Assembly (NCBI GenBank): GCA_963817025.1
Contig: CAWFML010000001.1
Location: forward strand, 186,001 to 250,000
From: JACMLC01 sp963817025
GTDB lineage: Bacteria > Acidobacteriota > Blastocatellia > Pyrinomonadales > Pyrinomonadaceae
Reading direction: 5' to 3'
DNA: 64,000 nucleotides
A program made the translations under genes and the position numbers. This document shows, one piece after another, positions 19,601 to 26,797 of this stretch; the first letter of the stretch is position 1, and the number at the start of each line of letters is the position of its first letter. The notes beneath the pieces are model-generated. The model was not told the DNA's origin, did no database searches, and saw nothing but the letters and a program-made list of their open reading frames with translations.

Positions 19601-20353
19601 GCGCATCGCCAGCTCGCGCATCGGCGCAATCTCTACTTCTTTCAACTGCGCTGTCGAAAGCTGCGTCTCCGCGTCAAACTCGCGTATCGAATCAACCGTG
19701 TCACCGAAAAATTCTATACGCACGGGCGCGCCGCGACCCGGCGGCCAGACATCCATGATGCCGCCGCGCATCGAAAATTCTCCGACCGTGCCGACCGGGT
19801 CTTCGCGCCTGTAACCGGACGCGAGCAACTTTTCCAAAAGCTCTTCGGGCGCGTAATCCTCATCACGCCTCAAGACCGCGCCAAGCCCCGCGACCTCCTG
19901 CGGCGAGACAGTCCTGCGCGCCAGCGCACGCGCCGTCAGCAGTACGAAATCCTGCGCGCCGCGCGCTAAACGCCACAGTGTCAGAGCGCGCTGCTCCAGA
20001 GTCTCCGCGTGCGGCGAGACGCCCGCGTAAGGGTCTCCCTCGGAGGCCGGCAAAGTCAGCACAGTCTCTTCACATTCAGACCGCCCGCGCAGGGCGCAAT
20101 ACCAGAAACGCACATCACGCTCCCACGTTTCCAGATCGCGGTTCGCCTCCGTCAGAACGGCGAAAGATTTTCCGGTCTCAAGCTGCAAAGCCGCGAGCGC
20201 GAGCGCACGCGCAGGGCCAGCCGCGAGGCCGCTGATAGAGATGACACGCGCGCCCGTACGCAACTCTTCCAACAGCCGCGCATACTCTGACGCAGCAGTC
20301 ACGCGACCGAGCGCGCCCTGCAAAATTGATGTGGACTCAACCGTGCTGCTCAT
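16697..20353 (-). CDS. mfd: Transcription-repair coupling factor Mfd
   Basis: Removes RNA polymerase stalled at DNA lesions and recruits UvrA. It has 1218 aa, slightly longer than usual. The N-terminal third is the UvrB-homology module (DYAPEELLEKLLASGYRRED, FSMRGGIMDVWPPGRGAPVR). A CarD-like RNA polymerase interaction domain starts at KVNDYVVHVDHGIARFGGLQ. The translocase follows: Walker A LLCGDVGYGKTEVAMRAAFK, DEEQ box VVVDEEQRFG, SATPIPRTLNMSLMGL, and QLRGRVGRSNRRAYAYLL. The C-terminal domain closes the protein. Just before the CarD-like domain the basic linker KRQKEKGKRKKSK is encoded by a GGTAAAAG-type word repeat (18732-18771), see findings. The gene ends the unit that starts with the small gene at 20668, 3 bases upstream. 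Confidence 0.97.
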   Translation of the reverse strand: MSSTVESTSILQGALGRVTAASEYARLLEELRTGARVISISGLAAGPARALALAALQLETGKSFAVLTEANRDLETWERDVRFWYCALRGRSECEETVLTLPASEGDPYAGVSPHAETLEQRALTLWRLARGAQDFVLLTARALARRTVSPQEVAGLGAVLRRDEDYAPEELLEKLLASGYRREDPVGTVGEFSMRGGIMDVWPPGRGAPVRIEFFGDTVDSIREFDAETQLSTAQLKEVEIAPMRELAMRGEDFRLWAEFARERWQDERYARSLLDRTVYADEGEAFNGWEWLMPLGEIRTTSAFDYLKDAVLVVDEPGAVEKFLGTVYQTLETRYAETEEADDLGLRPEELYLTAEELRERVDKMQRVELRTLGRAAASVDEALSLEAEQPRVTIGRAQPKSKPLFLFPTAQPATEVEWNAQSVRRYHGRINELASDIQTAREKQGALTLLVMHSQGMAERVAEILSDYEVEARIAPGGEKGSAMRAGALVTVGRPSGGFALPSSGLIVHVESDLFNESTDAPLRAEGKRQKEKGKRKKSKTAAFLSDFRDLKVNDYVVHVDHGIARFGGLQTLDLGANKRGEFMLLFYADDAKLYVPVERLDLVQRYSSAEGKQPNLDKLGGIGWQKTKAKAKRAMRDMADELLRLYAERKLVGGYAYAFDTPWQSEFEQGFEYVLTPDQETAIEDVKKDMEQPLPMDRLLCGDVGYGKTEVAMRAAFKAVMEGKQVAVLTPTTVLAYQHFETFRSRFAAFPVKVELLSRFRSAKEQKDVVKRVEAGEVDIAIGTHRLLSKDVKFRELGLVVVDEEQRFGVAHKERLKQLKKKVDVLTLSATPIPRTLNMSLMGLRDMSVIETPPRDRLAINTQVVQFSESVIKSAIELELARGGQVFFIHNRVESIETIAALVQRLVPQARIVVGHGQMNEQEMERVMLDFVDYKYDVLVATTIIENGIDIPRANTIIINRADAYGLSQLYQLRGRVGRSNRRAYAYLLIPSEQGLSPIARRRLAAIREFSDLGAGFRIAALDLELRGAGNLLGGQQSGQMDALGFDLYTQMLERTVQELRGETIEDETSVSISLGADVAISEDYISDMGQRLRTYKRISSARDEETLREIMVETQDRYGRLPESALRLFDYARLRRLAEEIGVVSIDRTPGGIAFKLGEKARVAPEKLLELVAEREGATFAPTGVLKVTLKPDERDAVLETAREVLQGIRAEG
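18732..18771 (-). repeat. GGTAAAAG-type word repeat inside mfd
   Basis: On the minus strand this reads GGAAAAAGGCAAAAGGAAAA followed by AGGTAAAAGGAAGAA, the same word family as the intergenic element at 25720-25821. It is in frame and encodes a run of K, R, E, Q and G residues that forms the linker before the CarD-like domain. Confidence 0.75.
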
Positions 20354-20356
20354 CGT

Positions 20357-20668
20357 CTATTTCTTTTCCGTTTCCTGCTCCCACCACTTCGGCCCGCGCT
20401 CACCTAAAGCGGTCTTGTATTTATTGACGCGCCGCCGCGCACGCCGCTCAGCTTCCCTGTCATTCTCTTTCAGAGCCTGCCCGACATCGCGCCGCGCCTT
20501 CATCAACAGACGCACCAGCCGCACGCGCTCGTCTTCTGCAATCGCCGGGTTGGTCGCGCGCCACCTGCGGCCATCAATCAACACATAATGCCCGCCAGCC
20601 GTCTGCTCGACGCGCTTCTTACCGCGCGCTTTTCTTTGCGCCGTTGCGCCTTTGCGGGAGATTCCCAT
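20357..20668 (-). CDS. Small conserved basic protein of unknown function
   Basis: A 103-aa protein. The core YVLIDGRRWRATNPAIAEDE, then RARRRVNKYKTALGERGPKW and WEQ, resembles a small family I know from Actinobacteria and other bacteria, with the pattern GRRWRATDPAIP ... VALGERG.PWWE. These are often annotated as hypothetical or, wrongly I think, as biopolymer transport proteins. The function is not known. The protein is rich in R and K and may bind nucleic acid; that is an inference. The N-terminal residues SRKGATAQRKARGK are encoded by a GCAAAGGC-type word repeat (20617-20657), so the true start or N-terminus may have been altered. It ends 3 bases before the mfd start, so the two are co-transcribed. 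Confidence 0.7.
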   Translation of the reverse strand: MGISRKGATAQRKARGKKRVEQTAGGHYVLIDGRRWRATNPAIAEDERVRLVRLLMKARRDVGQALKENDREAERRARRRVNKYKTALGERGPKWWEQETEKK

Positions 20669-20757
20669 TTCTCATTGTCTCGGAAGTTTAAAATTTACCA
20701 CACCCTCACGCGCATCGCTAAACGCCGTCGCTCCAAAGGCTTTTCACTAATCGCTGA

Positions 20758-20786
20758 TTGCTGATGTTTGAAAGCTTCTCTATAAT
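20758..20786 (+). promoter_or_regulatory. Sigma70-like promoter of lysS
   Basis: A perfect TATAAT at 20781-20786 is preceded, after a 17-base spacer, by TTGCTG at 20758-20763 (TTG conserved). The expected start point near 20793 gives a leader of about 26 bases to the GTG start, with GGAG in it. The -35 falls in a GATTGCTGAT word-repeat stretch. Confidence 0.5.
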
Positions 20787-20818
20787 TCCCTTTTTCTTTA
20801 CCGGAGATAACACAAACC

Positions 20819-22693
20819 GTGAGCATCCCTTTCATCGAAGAGAACGACCAGACGCGTGCGCGTCAGGAACATTTAACGGAGCTGCGCCAACGCATCGGCA
20901 ATGTCTACCCGAATAAATTCCAGCGCAGCCGCGTGACCGGCGTGGAAGATACTGTCACAGCCATTGCCAGCCACGACGAAATCAACAGCCATGTCCCGCA
21001 ACTGGCAGAGGGCCAGCGTCCCACGCCCGAACAGCTCGAAGCGGCCAACAAAGAACTGAACAACTTTAAAGTCAGCATCAGCGGGCGCATCGCTACGCCT
21101 CCGCGCGTGATGGGCAAAGCCGCCTTCGTGCATCTCTCTGACGGCATCTCGCGCTTGCAGGTTTACATACGCAAAGAGGAAGTCAAAGCTATACATAACG
21201 ACGACGGCGCGCCAGTCGAAGAAGGATGGGAAGTTTTCCAACTGCTCGACCACGGCGATTTTCTGGGCGTCTCAGGCTATCTCTTCGTCACCAAAACTGG
21301 CGAGTTGTCGGTGCACGTCAAAGAATTTCAATTTCTCTCCAAAGCCCTCTTGCCGATGCCCGACAAGCTGCACGGCATCGCAGACCCTGAGATTCGCCAG
21401 CGTCAACGCTACGCGGATTTAATCGCCGGAAGCCTCAAGGTCAAAACCGAAGACGACCCCGACACAGACGCACTCTCGCCGCGTGAGGTCTTTGAGCTGC
21501 GCTCAAAGATTATCCGCGAACTGCGCCGCTACCTCGACGATCACGGCTACCTCGAAGTCGAAACGCCGATGCTCTCCCCCAAAGCCACAGGCGCGGCTGC
21601 GCGTCCCTTTAAGACGCATCACAACGCCTTAGACATAGACCTCTTCGCGCGCATCGCCCCCGAACTTTATCTCAAACGCCTCGTCGTCGGCGGCTTTGAA
21701 AAAGTCTATGAGCTGAACCGCAATTTCCGCAACGAAGGCATAGACCGCACGCACAATCCAGAGTTCACGATGCTGGAATTTTATGCAGCGTACATGGATG
21801 CGAACGGGATGATGGATTTTTGTGAAGAGATGTTGCGCGCATCGGTTATCAAAGCAACAGGCGGCACGTTTGTTCGATTTGGCGAGCTTGAATTTGATTT
21901 TTCACACCCGTTTGAGCGACTGACGATGAAAGAGGCGATTAGTAAATTCTGGGGAAGCAACGAAAAGACAAAGTTTATTAAGATAGATATTGATGCAGGC
22001 AAATTAGATGATTTAACGTACATACAAACGCTTGTTAAAGCTACTAAAATAGGCGAAGACGCAATAGTAAAATATGAATCCAATAAACCTTATCCGGCAG
22101 ATGAGGCATCTCTGGACATGTATTTTAAGACAGTTGCGGAACAGGCTGAAGCAGCGGTCAATAATCCAGCGTACCGGCCTAAGACTATTGAAGAATCCGA
22201 TATAGCTAACGGCATTGCTTACTTGTTTGAGTATGTAGTTGAACCTTTTTTGACTAAGCCAATATTCATTACGGACTTTCCGAAACCAATCTCCCCGCTC
22301 TCCAAAGCTTCGCCCGCCAATCCGGCAATCGCGGAACGCTTCGAGCTGTTCATCGCGGGGATGGAATGCGCGAACGGGTTTTCGGAGTTGAATGATCCTG
22401 AAGAGCAGTACGAGCGATTTATGGAGCAGGGGCAGCAGAGAGAGCGAGGCGATGAAGAGGCGATGGTCTTGGATGAAGATTACATTCGCGCGCTCTCTTA
22501 CGGGATGCCACCCGCCGCCGGCATCGGCATCGGGATTGACCGTCTCGTCATGCTCCTGACCGGAAAGCATTCCATACGCGATGTGATTCTCTTCCCCCAC
22601 ATGCGGCCAGAAAGAAAGACGCAGGGCGAAGAAACAGAGAGGGCCGCAGCCGACCATGGCGCGGGACTGAACGAAAGCGGGAACGCTTCCTAA
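20819..22693 (+). CDS. lysS: Lysyl-tRNA synthetase, class II
   Basis: Charges tRNA-Lys in the cytoplasm. The start is GTG at 20819, with GGAG 11 bases upstream (MSIPFIEENDQTRARQEHLT). The N-terminal OB-fold anticodon domain spans about 55-175 (FKVSISGRIATPPRVMGKAA, FLGVSGYLFVTKTGELSVHV). Motif 1 is LDDHGYLEVETPMLSPKATG. Motif 2 is NFRNEGIDRTHNPEFTMLEF. Motif 3 is AAGIGIGIDRLVMLLTGKHS. At 624 aa it is longer than the usual 490-510. Part of the extra length is an insertion between motifs 2 and 3 (residues about 380-475), whose DNA (about 21770-22290) is clearly richer in A and T than the rest of the gene. A further tail after the motif 3 block (QGEETERAAADHGAGLNESG) is low-complexity. Confidence 0.95.
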   Translation: MSIPFIEENDQTRARQEHLTELRQRIGNVYPNKFQRSRVTGVEDTVTAIASHDEINSHVPQLAEGQRPTPEQLEAANKELNNFKVSISGRIATPPRVMGKAAFVHLSDGISRLQVYIRKEEVKAIHNDDGAPVEEGWEVFQLLDHGDFLGVSGYLFVTKTGELSVHVKEFQFLSKALLPMPDKLHGIADPEIRQRQRYADLIAGSLKVKTEDDPDTDALSPREVFELRSKIIRELRRYLDDHGYLEVETPMLSPKATGAAARPFKTHHNALDIDLFARIAPELYLKRLVVGGFEKVYELNRNFRNEGIDRTHNPEFTMLEFYAAYMDANGMMDFCEEMLRASVIKATGGTFVRFGELEFDFSHPFERLTMKEAISKFWGSNEKTKFIKIDIDAGKLDDLTYIQTLVKATKIGEDAIVKYESNKPYPADEASLDMYFKTVAEQAEAAVNNPAYRPKTIEESDIANGIAYLFEYVVEPFLTKPIFITDFPKPISPLSKASPANPAIAERFELFIAGMECANGFSELNDPEEQYERFMEQGQQRERGDEEAMVLDEDYIRALSYGMPPAAGIGIGIDRLVMLLTGKHSIRDVILFPHMRPERKTQGEETERAAADHGAGLNESGNAS

Positions 22694-22922
22694 AGCTTCA
22701 GGGAGAGCAGATCAAAAGAGGGGAAGATGGTTAAAGTTTTGAACTGGCCGTTAAAGCTTGGGGAGGGTCTGTTAAAAATTTCAACTAAGAGGCCGATGGA
22801 AAAGCCCTGAAGGCTGGCGAAGCGAGAGGAGACGGGCGTTGGAACATTTATTATTGTCCGGGTGTCTAACCGTCTGACTGCTTTGCAAAAGACCAAATAG
22901 CAGCCTCGGGTGAAAACGAAAA

Positions 22923-22973
22923 CGGCCAGCACATCTCCTGCCGGAGGGCGCGCCCTCGTGGATGTGCTGGCCG
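22923..22973. terminator. Bidirectional terminator between lysS and the convergent EPS operon
   Basis: A perfect 13-bp inverted repeat, CGGCCAGCACATC at 22923-22935 and its complement at 22961-22973, with a 25-base loop that itself has a GC-rich stem (CCGGAGGGCGCGCCCTCGTGG). On the plus strand it is followed by TGCTTTA, on the minus strand by TTTTCGTTTTC. The stretch 22694-22917 before it holds no gene that I can support. Confidence 0.75.
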
Positions 22974-23004
22974 TGCTTTATGTAGAGATGCAGAAAAGAA
23001 TTAG

Positions 23005-23071
23005 CCACAAAGACACGTAGACACAAAGGAAGAATTTCCATCATCTCCTTTGTGTCTACGTGTCTTTGTGG
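23005..23071. repeat. Perfect 26-bp inverted repeat of CCACAAAGACACGTAG words
   Basis: 23005-23030 and 23046-23071 are perfectly complementary over 26 bp with a 15-base loop. The arm is made of 9-base words (CACAAAGA-CACGTAGA-CACAAAGGA). It lies 20 bases past the stop of the TPR gene and belongs to the same style as 1797 and 59373. Confidence 0.85.
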
Positions 23072-23090
23072 TTTAACGATTCGCCAACTC

Positions 23091-24077
23091 TTATTTATTA
23101 GAGGCAGAGTTTGCAGCTATCTCATCGCGCGCGGCTTCGAGCCTTTGGTTGCCGTTCGTGCGCCTGAGCGTCATGTCTATGACTTCGAGACCGCGTTCGG
23201 CTTTGCCCGTCACGGCGTAGGCGCGTGCGAGCGCGATGGCTGCATCAACGTGATCCGGCTGCACTGTGAGAGCGCGCGTCCATTCGCTGATGGCGAGGTC
23301 TGCTTCGTCGCGCACGGCGTACAGCTTGCCCAGATTGTAGCTCGCTTCGGCATAACGAAAGCCCTGCTGTTTGATTGCCAGCACCAGCGCATCATAAGCT
23401 TCATCCATCCGGCCTAAGCCAAGCAGGATGACGCCCAGATTATTGAGCGCGCGCGGATAATTTCCCTGCCGCGCATCTATCGCTTTGCGATAAGCTTCGA
23501 TGGCTTTTTCATCATCGCCAAGCCGCGCCAAGCCGTTGCCGATATTGTAATAGCTGGCGGCGTCAAGCCTCTCTGCGCCCAGCATCAAGCGAAGCTCTGC
23601 GACGGCCTCGCTCTGGCGATTCAAGGCGACCAGATAATCCACCAGCGTGCGCTGTGCACGCACGCGCTCGATCTCCGTTTTCGCATTCTTAATCTGCGAG
23701 CGCAGGAGACCGATGCGGTCTGGCCGCGCCTGATCTTTCGCGGGCGGAATATCGTCTGGCTGTGTGGCCGCGTCGGTCTGCGCTGGCTGCGCTTCGCTGA
23801 CGATGACGACATCATCCGTAGCAGTCGCATCCGGCTCGCTCTTCTTCGCATCGGCAGTCGCGGCGGGCGCGCGGCGGGCGCGCGTCTCAGTGCTGCCGTT
23901 AGTCGAACCCGTCTGCGCCTGCGTCACGACGAGAGAACACATCAGCATAAAAACGATGCTCAATAAACTTTTAACTACCTTCGCGCCTTTGCGCCTTTGC
24001 GGGAAACAATCTCGCGCAAAGGCGCTGGCGGGCAAAGAACGCGACACTGAGTTAATTTGATTTTTAAAATCCTGCAT
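23091..24077 (-). CDS. Exported TPR-repeat protein at the end of the EPS operon
   Basis: A 328-aa protein. The start ATG at 24077 (MQDFKNQINSVSRSLPASAF) is chosen because GGAG lies 6 bases before it; a TTG four codons upstream is less likely. The hydrophobic segment of the signal peptide (SLLSIVFMLMCSLVVTQAQT) comes only after about 35 residues, because a GCAAAGGC-type repeat (23980-24042) encodes the stretch FARDCFPQRRKGAKVVK. After a low-complexity acidic linker, residues about 125-310 are TPR units (AASYYNIGNGLARLGDDEKA, YPRALNNLGVILLGLGRMDE, YAEASYNLGKLYAVRDEADL). TPR proteins often scaffold EPS assembly. It is the last gene of the minus-strand EPS run. Confidence 0.8.
   Translation of the reverse strand: MQDFKNQINSVSRSLPASAFARDCFPQRRKGAKVVKSLLSIVFMLMCSLVVTQAQTGSTNGSTETRARRAPAATADAKKSEPDATATDDVVIVSEAQPAQTDAATQPDDIPPAKDQARPDRIGLLRSQIKNAKTEIERVRAQRTLVDYLVALNRQSEAVAELRLMLGAERLDAASYYNIGNGLARLGDDEKAIEAYRKAIDARQGNYPRALNNLGVILLGLGRMDEAYDALVLAIKQQGFRYAEASYNLGKLYAVRDEADLAISEWTRALTVQPDHVDAAIALARAYAVTGKAERGLEVIDMTLRRTNGNQRLEAARDEIAANSASNK
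23980..24042. repeat. GCAAAGGC-word inverted repeat inside the N-terminus of the TPR gene
   Basis: TTCGCGCCTTTGCGCCTTTG at 23980-23999 faces TCGCGCAAAGGCGCTGGCGG and GCAAAGAACGCG at 24012-24042. Both arms are translated in the N-terminal region of the 23091-24077 product, before its signal-peptide core. Confidence 0.75.
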
Positions 24078-24104
24078 TATGTTCTCCAAACTTCTAAAAA
24101 ACTC

Positions 24105-25163
24105 TTAACGAAGTCCTGCGCCTTTGAGGACGGGCGGCGGTCTGAGTCGCGGAGCTTTGTCGGGCGCGCCCGGCGTGTAGGAAAAGATTGTGCCGCCAAA
24201 GCCTACGGCCCAGCCGCGCTCGCGGTTGATAAAGAACAGCCTTTCGAGCGGGTGCGTCGTGCCAGTCTGTTCCTGTGTCCAGTGGAAACCGCCATCCGTC
24301 GTGTGCAGCAGGGTTCCGCCGCCGCCGACAGCCCAGCCCTCAGCCGCGTCCAGAAACTTCACATCATTGAGGTCTTCCTGCACGTTTGAAGCCTGCGCGG
24401 ACCACGTCCGCCCGCCGTCCGGGGTCATAAAGACGCGGCCTTCGTTGCCAACGGCCCAGCCGCGCGCCCTGTCCACAAAAGAGGTCGCGGTAAAGCGCAC
24501 GCTCTCCGTAATGCCGAGCACGTTGCCCGCGCGCCAGTTCTCGCCGCCGTCTCTGGTCTGAAGCACGGTTGCGCCTGAGCCTACGAGCCAGAGCTGCGTC
24601 TCATTGAGAAACGCTCCGCCAAAGAGAATGTGGCGCGTCGGCGCGCGTTTCTTGGTCCAGACTGCGCCGCCGTTGCTCGTCGTAAAAATCATCCCGCCTT
24701 CACCGAAGACCCAGCCGTGCCCGTCGCTCGTAAACATCACGCGCAGCAGGCGCGCGTCCGGCTCGCCGTTCAGGTTGACGCGCCGCCACACTTTGCCGCC
24801 GTCCGCCGTCGTCATCAAATAACTGCGCTGCTCATCTCTGGTTTTGAGCAGATAGATACTGCGCTCACAGACCAGCCAGCCATGCTGCTCGTCCGCGAAA
24901 TAGAGGTCGCGCACGGTGTCCTCTGTCGGGCGCGGCAGCGGCTTCCAGTTTTCGCCGCCGTCCGTGGTCGCCAGCAGGACGCCGCTACTGCCGACGACCC
25001 AGCCCCTGTTCTGATCCAGAAAATAGACCGCACGCAACCACGACAGCGTCCCAGACCTCTGCCTCGTCCACGAACCGCTTGCCAGAGCGCCTTGAGCCGC
25101 GACGAGAAAGACCAGGAGAAGAAAAGCAAGGCGGAAGGATGAAGGATGAAGGATGAAAGGCAT
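24105..25163 (-). CDS. Secreted YCF48/BNR-type beta-propeller protein
   Basis: A 352-aa secreted protein. The preferred start is the ATG at 25163 (MPFILHPSSFRLAFLLLVFL, then VAAQGALASG), which yields a clean signal peptide; a frame start at 25229 only adds repeat-derived residues. The mature part contains six DGG-x-x-W motifs at regular spacing (GGENWKPL, GGKVWRRV, GGAVWTKK, GGENWRAG, GGRTWSAQ, GGFHWTQE), each preceded by a G-W/x-V-G strand (RGWVVGSSGV, RGWAVGNEGR, EGWAVGGGGT, RGWAVGFGGT). That is the YCF48/Hcf136 propeller pattern. In plants and cyanobacteria it assists photosystem II assembly. In EPS loci of heterotrophs the role is unknown and is presumably structural. Part of its signal peptide is encoded by the repeat at 25126-25236. 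Confidence 0.85.
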   Translation of the reverse strand: MPFILHPSSFRLAFLLLVFLVAAQGALASGSWTRQRSGTLSWLRAVYFLDQNRGWVVGSSGVLLATTDGGENWKPLPRPTEDTVRDLYFADEQHGWLVCERSIYLLKTRDEQRSYLMTTADGGKVWRRVNLNGEPDARLLRVMFTSDGHGWVFGEGGMIFTTSNGGAVWTKKRAPTRHILFGGAFLNETQLWLVGSGATVLQTRDGGENWRAGNVLGITESVRFTATSFVDRARGWAVGNEGRVFMTPDGGRTWSAQASNVQEDLNDVKFLDAAEGWAVGGGGTLLHTTDGGFHWTQEQTGTTHPLERLFFINRERGWAVGFGGTIFSYTPGAPDKAPRLRPPPVLKGAGLR

Positions 25164-25236
25164 GCCCTTCAACCTCGAACCGCTCATCTGTGATAGCACT
25201 CTCTTCATCCTTCCGCCTTCCGCCTTCATCCTTAGC
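25126..25236. repeat. GGATGAA heptad inverted repeat, second copy, overlapping a signal-peptide coding region
   Basis: GGCGGAAGGATGAAGGATGA at 25131-25150, the AAGGCATGC junction at 25158-25166, then CACTCTCTTCATCCTTCCGC at 25198-25217 and GCCTTCATCCTTAGC. It matches 15282-15433 in order and wording. The left arm encodes FILHPSSFRLAF of the propeller protein. The right arm fills the short gap before it and ends a few bases from the stop of the XRE gene. Confidence 0.8.
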
Positions 25237-25238
25237 TT

Positions 25239-25700
25239 TTAAGAGTGTCCGCCACGGATGGCGAGACGCTCTGCTTCCGTGGAAGAGCGGCGTGACATGC
25301 TCAGGTGCTGCAACAGCATGAGCACGGGCGAGACATCGCGCCCCAGTATGAAAGCCTGCTCGGCTGCTTTCGTAATCCAGCGCACGGGTTCAGGCGTCAC
25401 GTTTTCTCCGGCGCATTGAGCGCACACGTTATTGCCGTAGAGTTTTTTGATTAGCATGTGCGCGTCCGTTTTTCCGAGCAGCGTCAGAATATCGCCGGGC
25501 GGAACTTGCAGGCCGTCGGCCAACCTGAGCGCGCTTTCCAGATTGATAGTGTTGATGACGGAGGTTTGCAGCTTGGAGAGCAAGCCCTGATCAAATCCCG
25601 TCTGACGACAAAAATCCACTTGCTTGAGACCCAGCGCCTGCAAGCGGTCTGTAATCAACTGGGCCAAAGGCGTCTTTTGCAAGGCAGTTGTTTTCGCCAT
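25239..25700 (-). CDS. XRE-family helix-turn-helix protein in the EPS operon
   Basis: A 153-aa protein. The start ATG at 25700 (MAKTTALQKTPLAQLITDRL) follows GAGG; 11 upstream codons are repeat-derived and left out. Residues about 10-75 are a Cro/C1-type HTH: LITDRLQALGLKQVDFCRQT, GFDQGLLSKLQ, then LESALRLADGLQVPPGDILT. The C-terminal half (LYGNNVCAQCAGENVTPEPV, AAEQAFILGRDVSPVLMLLQ) has a single CxxC but no partner pair, so a zinc site is doubtful. Lying between the export protein and the propeller gene, it is probably a local regulator or a DNA-binding accessory. Whether it binds the operon is not known. Confidence 0.75.
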   Translation of the reverse strand: MAKTTALQKTPLAQLITDRLQALGLKQVDFCRQTGFDQGLLSKLQTSVINTINLESALRLADGLQVPPGDILTLLGKTDAHMLIKKLYGNNVCAQCAGENVTPEPVRWITKAAEQAFILGRDVSPVLMLLQHLSMSRRSSTEAERLAIRGGHS

Positions 25701-25719
25701 CGTTAATCCTCTGCTGAAG

Positions 25720-25821
25720 AATGTAAAAGGCAAAAGTAAAAAGGTAAAAGTAAAGAACTGAAAATCAAAAAGATTTCGTCTGACTTTTGCCTTTTACCTT
25801 TTTACTTTTGCCTTTTACATT
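25720..25821. repeat. GGTAAAAG/GGCAAAAG heptad inverted repeat
   Basis: 25720-25750 and 25791-25821 are complementary over 31 bases; the arm reads AATGTAAAAGGCAAAAGTAA and continues AAAGGTAAAAG. Loop about 40 bases. It lies between the export gene and the XRE gene. A single arm of the same words lies at 26763-26797, another at 3385-3425, and a third copy is inside mfd. Confidence 0.85.
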
Positions 25822-25827
25822 GAGTGT

Positions 25828-26715
25828 TTACCAGCCGCCCGTGAAGAGGCGCGCGAAGCTGAGAATGGAGGTGAAGCTCATAATCTGCTGGAATGATTTG
25901 AGCTTGTTGCCGGGGACGAATACTTGATCTCCGGGAACCAGAAAGGCCATCTCTTTGGCCCGCCCGCGTTCGATGTCTTTGAGGTTGACAGGAATCTGCA
26001 TCGGCATGCCGTCCGGCTTGAGGCGCACGATAAACACTTTGCTCTTGTCGCCGGTATTGAGGACGCCGCCCGCCTCGGCTATCGCCTCATAAACGCTGAC
26101 GCGGCGCGTCATAATTTTCATGCCCGGCGTGCCGACATCTCCGAGCACTGCGTATCTGGCCGAGACAGCCTTGTCGAGCGAGACGGAAATCTTCGGGTCA
26201 ATGATGTACTCGTCCAGCTTTTTGGTCAGCTCGTCCTGCACCTGCTCAACGGTCTTGCCCGCCACAAAGAGGCCCTCAGGAATCAGCGGGTACGAGATGC
26301 GACCATGCGGCGGCACTGTGATGCCCGCGCGCGAGTAACGCTCCTGACCGAAGACCGTGATCGAGATGACATCCTCCGGCCCCAAATGATAGCTCGTCAT
26401 AAAGTTGTTGTAGTAAGGCACAATCGCAGCCTCTTCTTCGGACATCATCCCGCGACGGTTGGCCTGCGTCTCCGCCGGAACATCTGCTGGCAGCGAGGCC
26501 GTGTCATCCGGCTCAAGTCGCCGGGGCGTAGATGAAGCGGTTGCTGCTGCGCCGTCCTTCTGCGGCTTCTTCGTCTTCGCGCCCGGCCCGAAGACTTTTT
26601 CAAAGAAGCCGGACGACTTCTTCGTCTCGCCCTCCACGGGCTGCTGAGCCAAAACAGCCTGACCCGCCAACGCGAACACGGCCACGAGCGTCATCACTTT
26701 GAGCATTGCTTTCAT
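25828..26715 (-). CDS. Outer-membrane polysaccharide export protein (Wza/PEP-CTERM export type)
   Basis: Periplasm/outer-membrane component of polysaccharide secretion. The start at 26715 (MKAMLKVMTLVAVFALAGQA) follows a strong GGAGG; the longer frame (to 26976) is an antisense extension. It has 295 aa with a signal peptide to about residue 23. A low-complexity linker follows. Residues about 105-190 are the Poly_export domain (YHLGPEDVISITVFGQERYS, PLIPEGLFVAGKTVEQVQDE). Residues about 195-275 are an SLBB domain (YAVLGDVGTPGMKIMTRRVS, VYEAIAEAGGVLNTGDKSKV). There is no lipobox cysteine, unlike E. coli Wza. It partners the Wzz-like protein at 30461 and the BY-kinase at 28183. Confidence 0.9.
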   Translation of the reverse strand: MKAMLKVMTLVAVFALAGQAVLAQQPVEGETKKSSGFFEKVFGPGAKTKKPQKDGAAATASSTPRRLEPDDTASLPADVPAETQANRRGMMSEEEAAIVPYYNNFMTSYHLGPEDVISITVFGQERYSRAGITVPPHGRISYPLIPEGLFVAGKTVEQVQDELTKKLDEYIIDPKISVSLDKAVSARYAVLGDVGTPGMKIMTRRVSVYEAIAEAGGVLNTGDKSKVFIVRLKPDGMPMQIPVNLKDIERGRAKEMAFLVPGDQVFVPGNKLKSFQQIMSFTSILSFARLFTGGW

Positions 26716-26762
26716 CTTCCTAACCTCCAACAAACTGAAACCAAAAATTAAGCGGCCATTCT

Positions 26763-26797
26763 TACTTTTGCCTTTTACCTTTTTACTTTTGCCTTCT
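26763..26797. repeat. Single arm of a GGCAAAAG/GGTAAAAG word repeat
   Basis: TTACTTTTGCCTTTTACCTT followed by TTTACTTTTGCCTT fills the gap just past the sugar transferase stop. It is identical in wording to the right arm at 25783-25815, but I find no inverted partner nearby. Confidence 0.7.
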
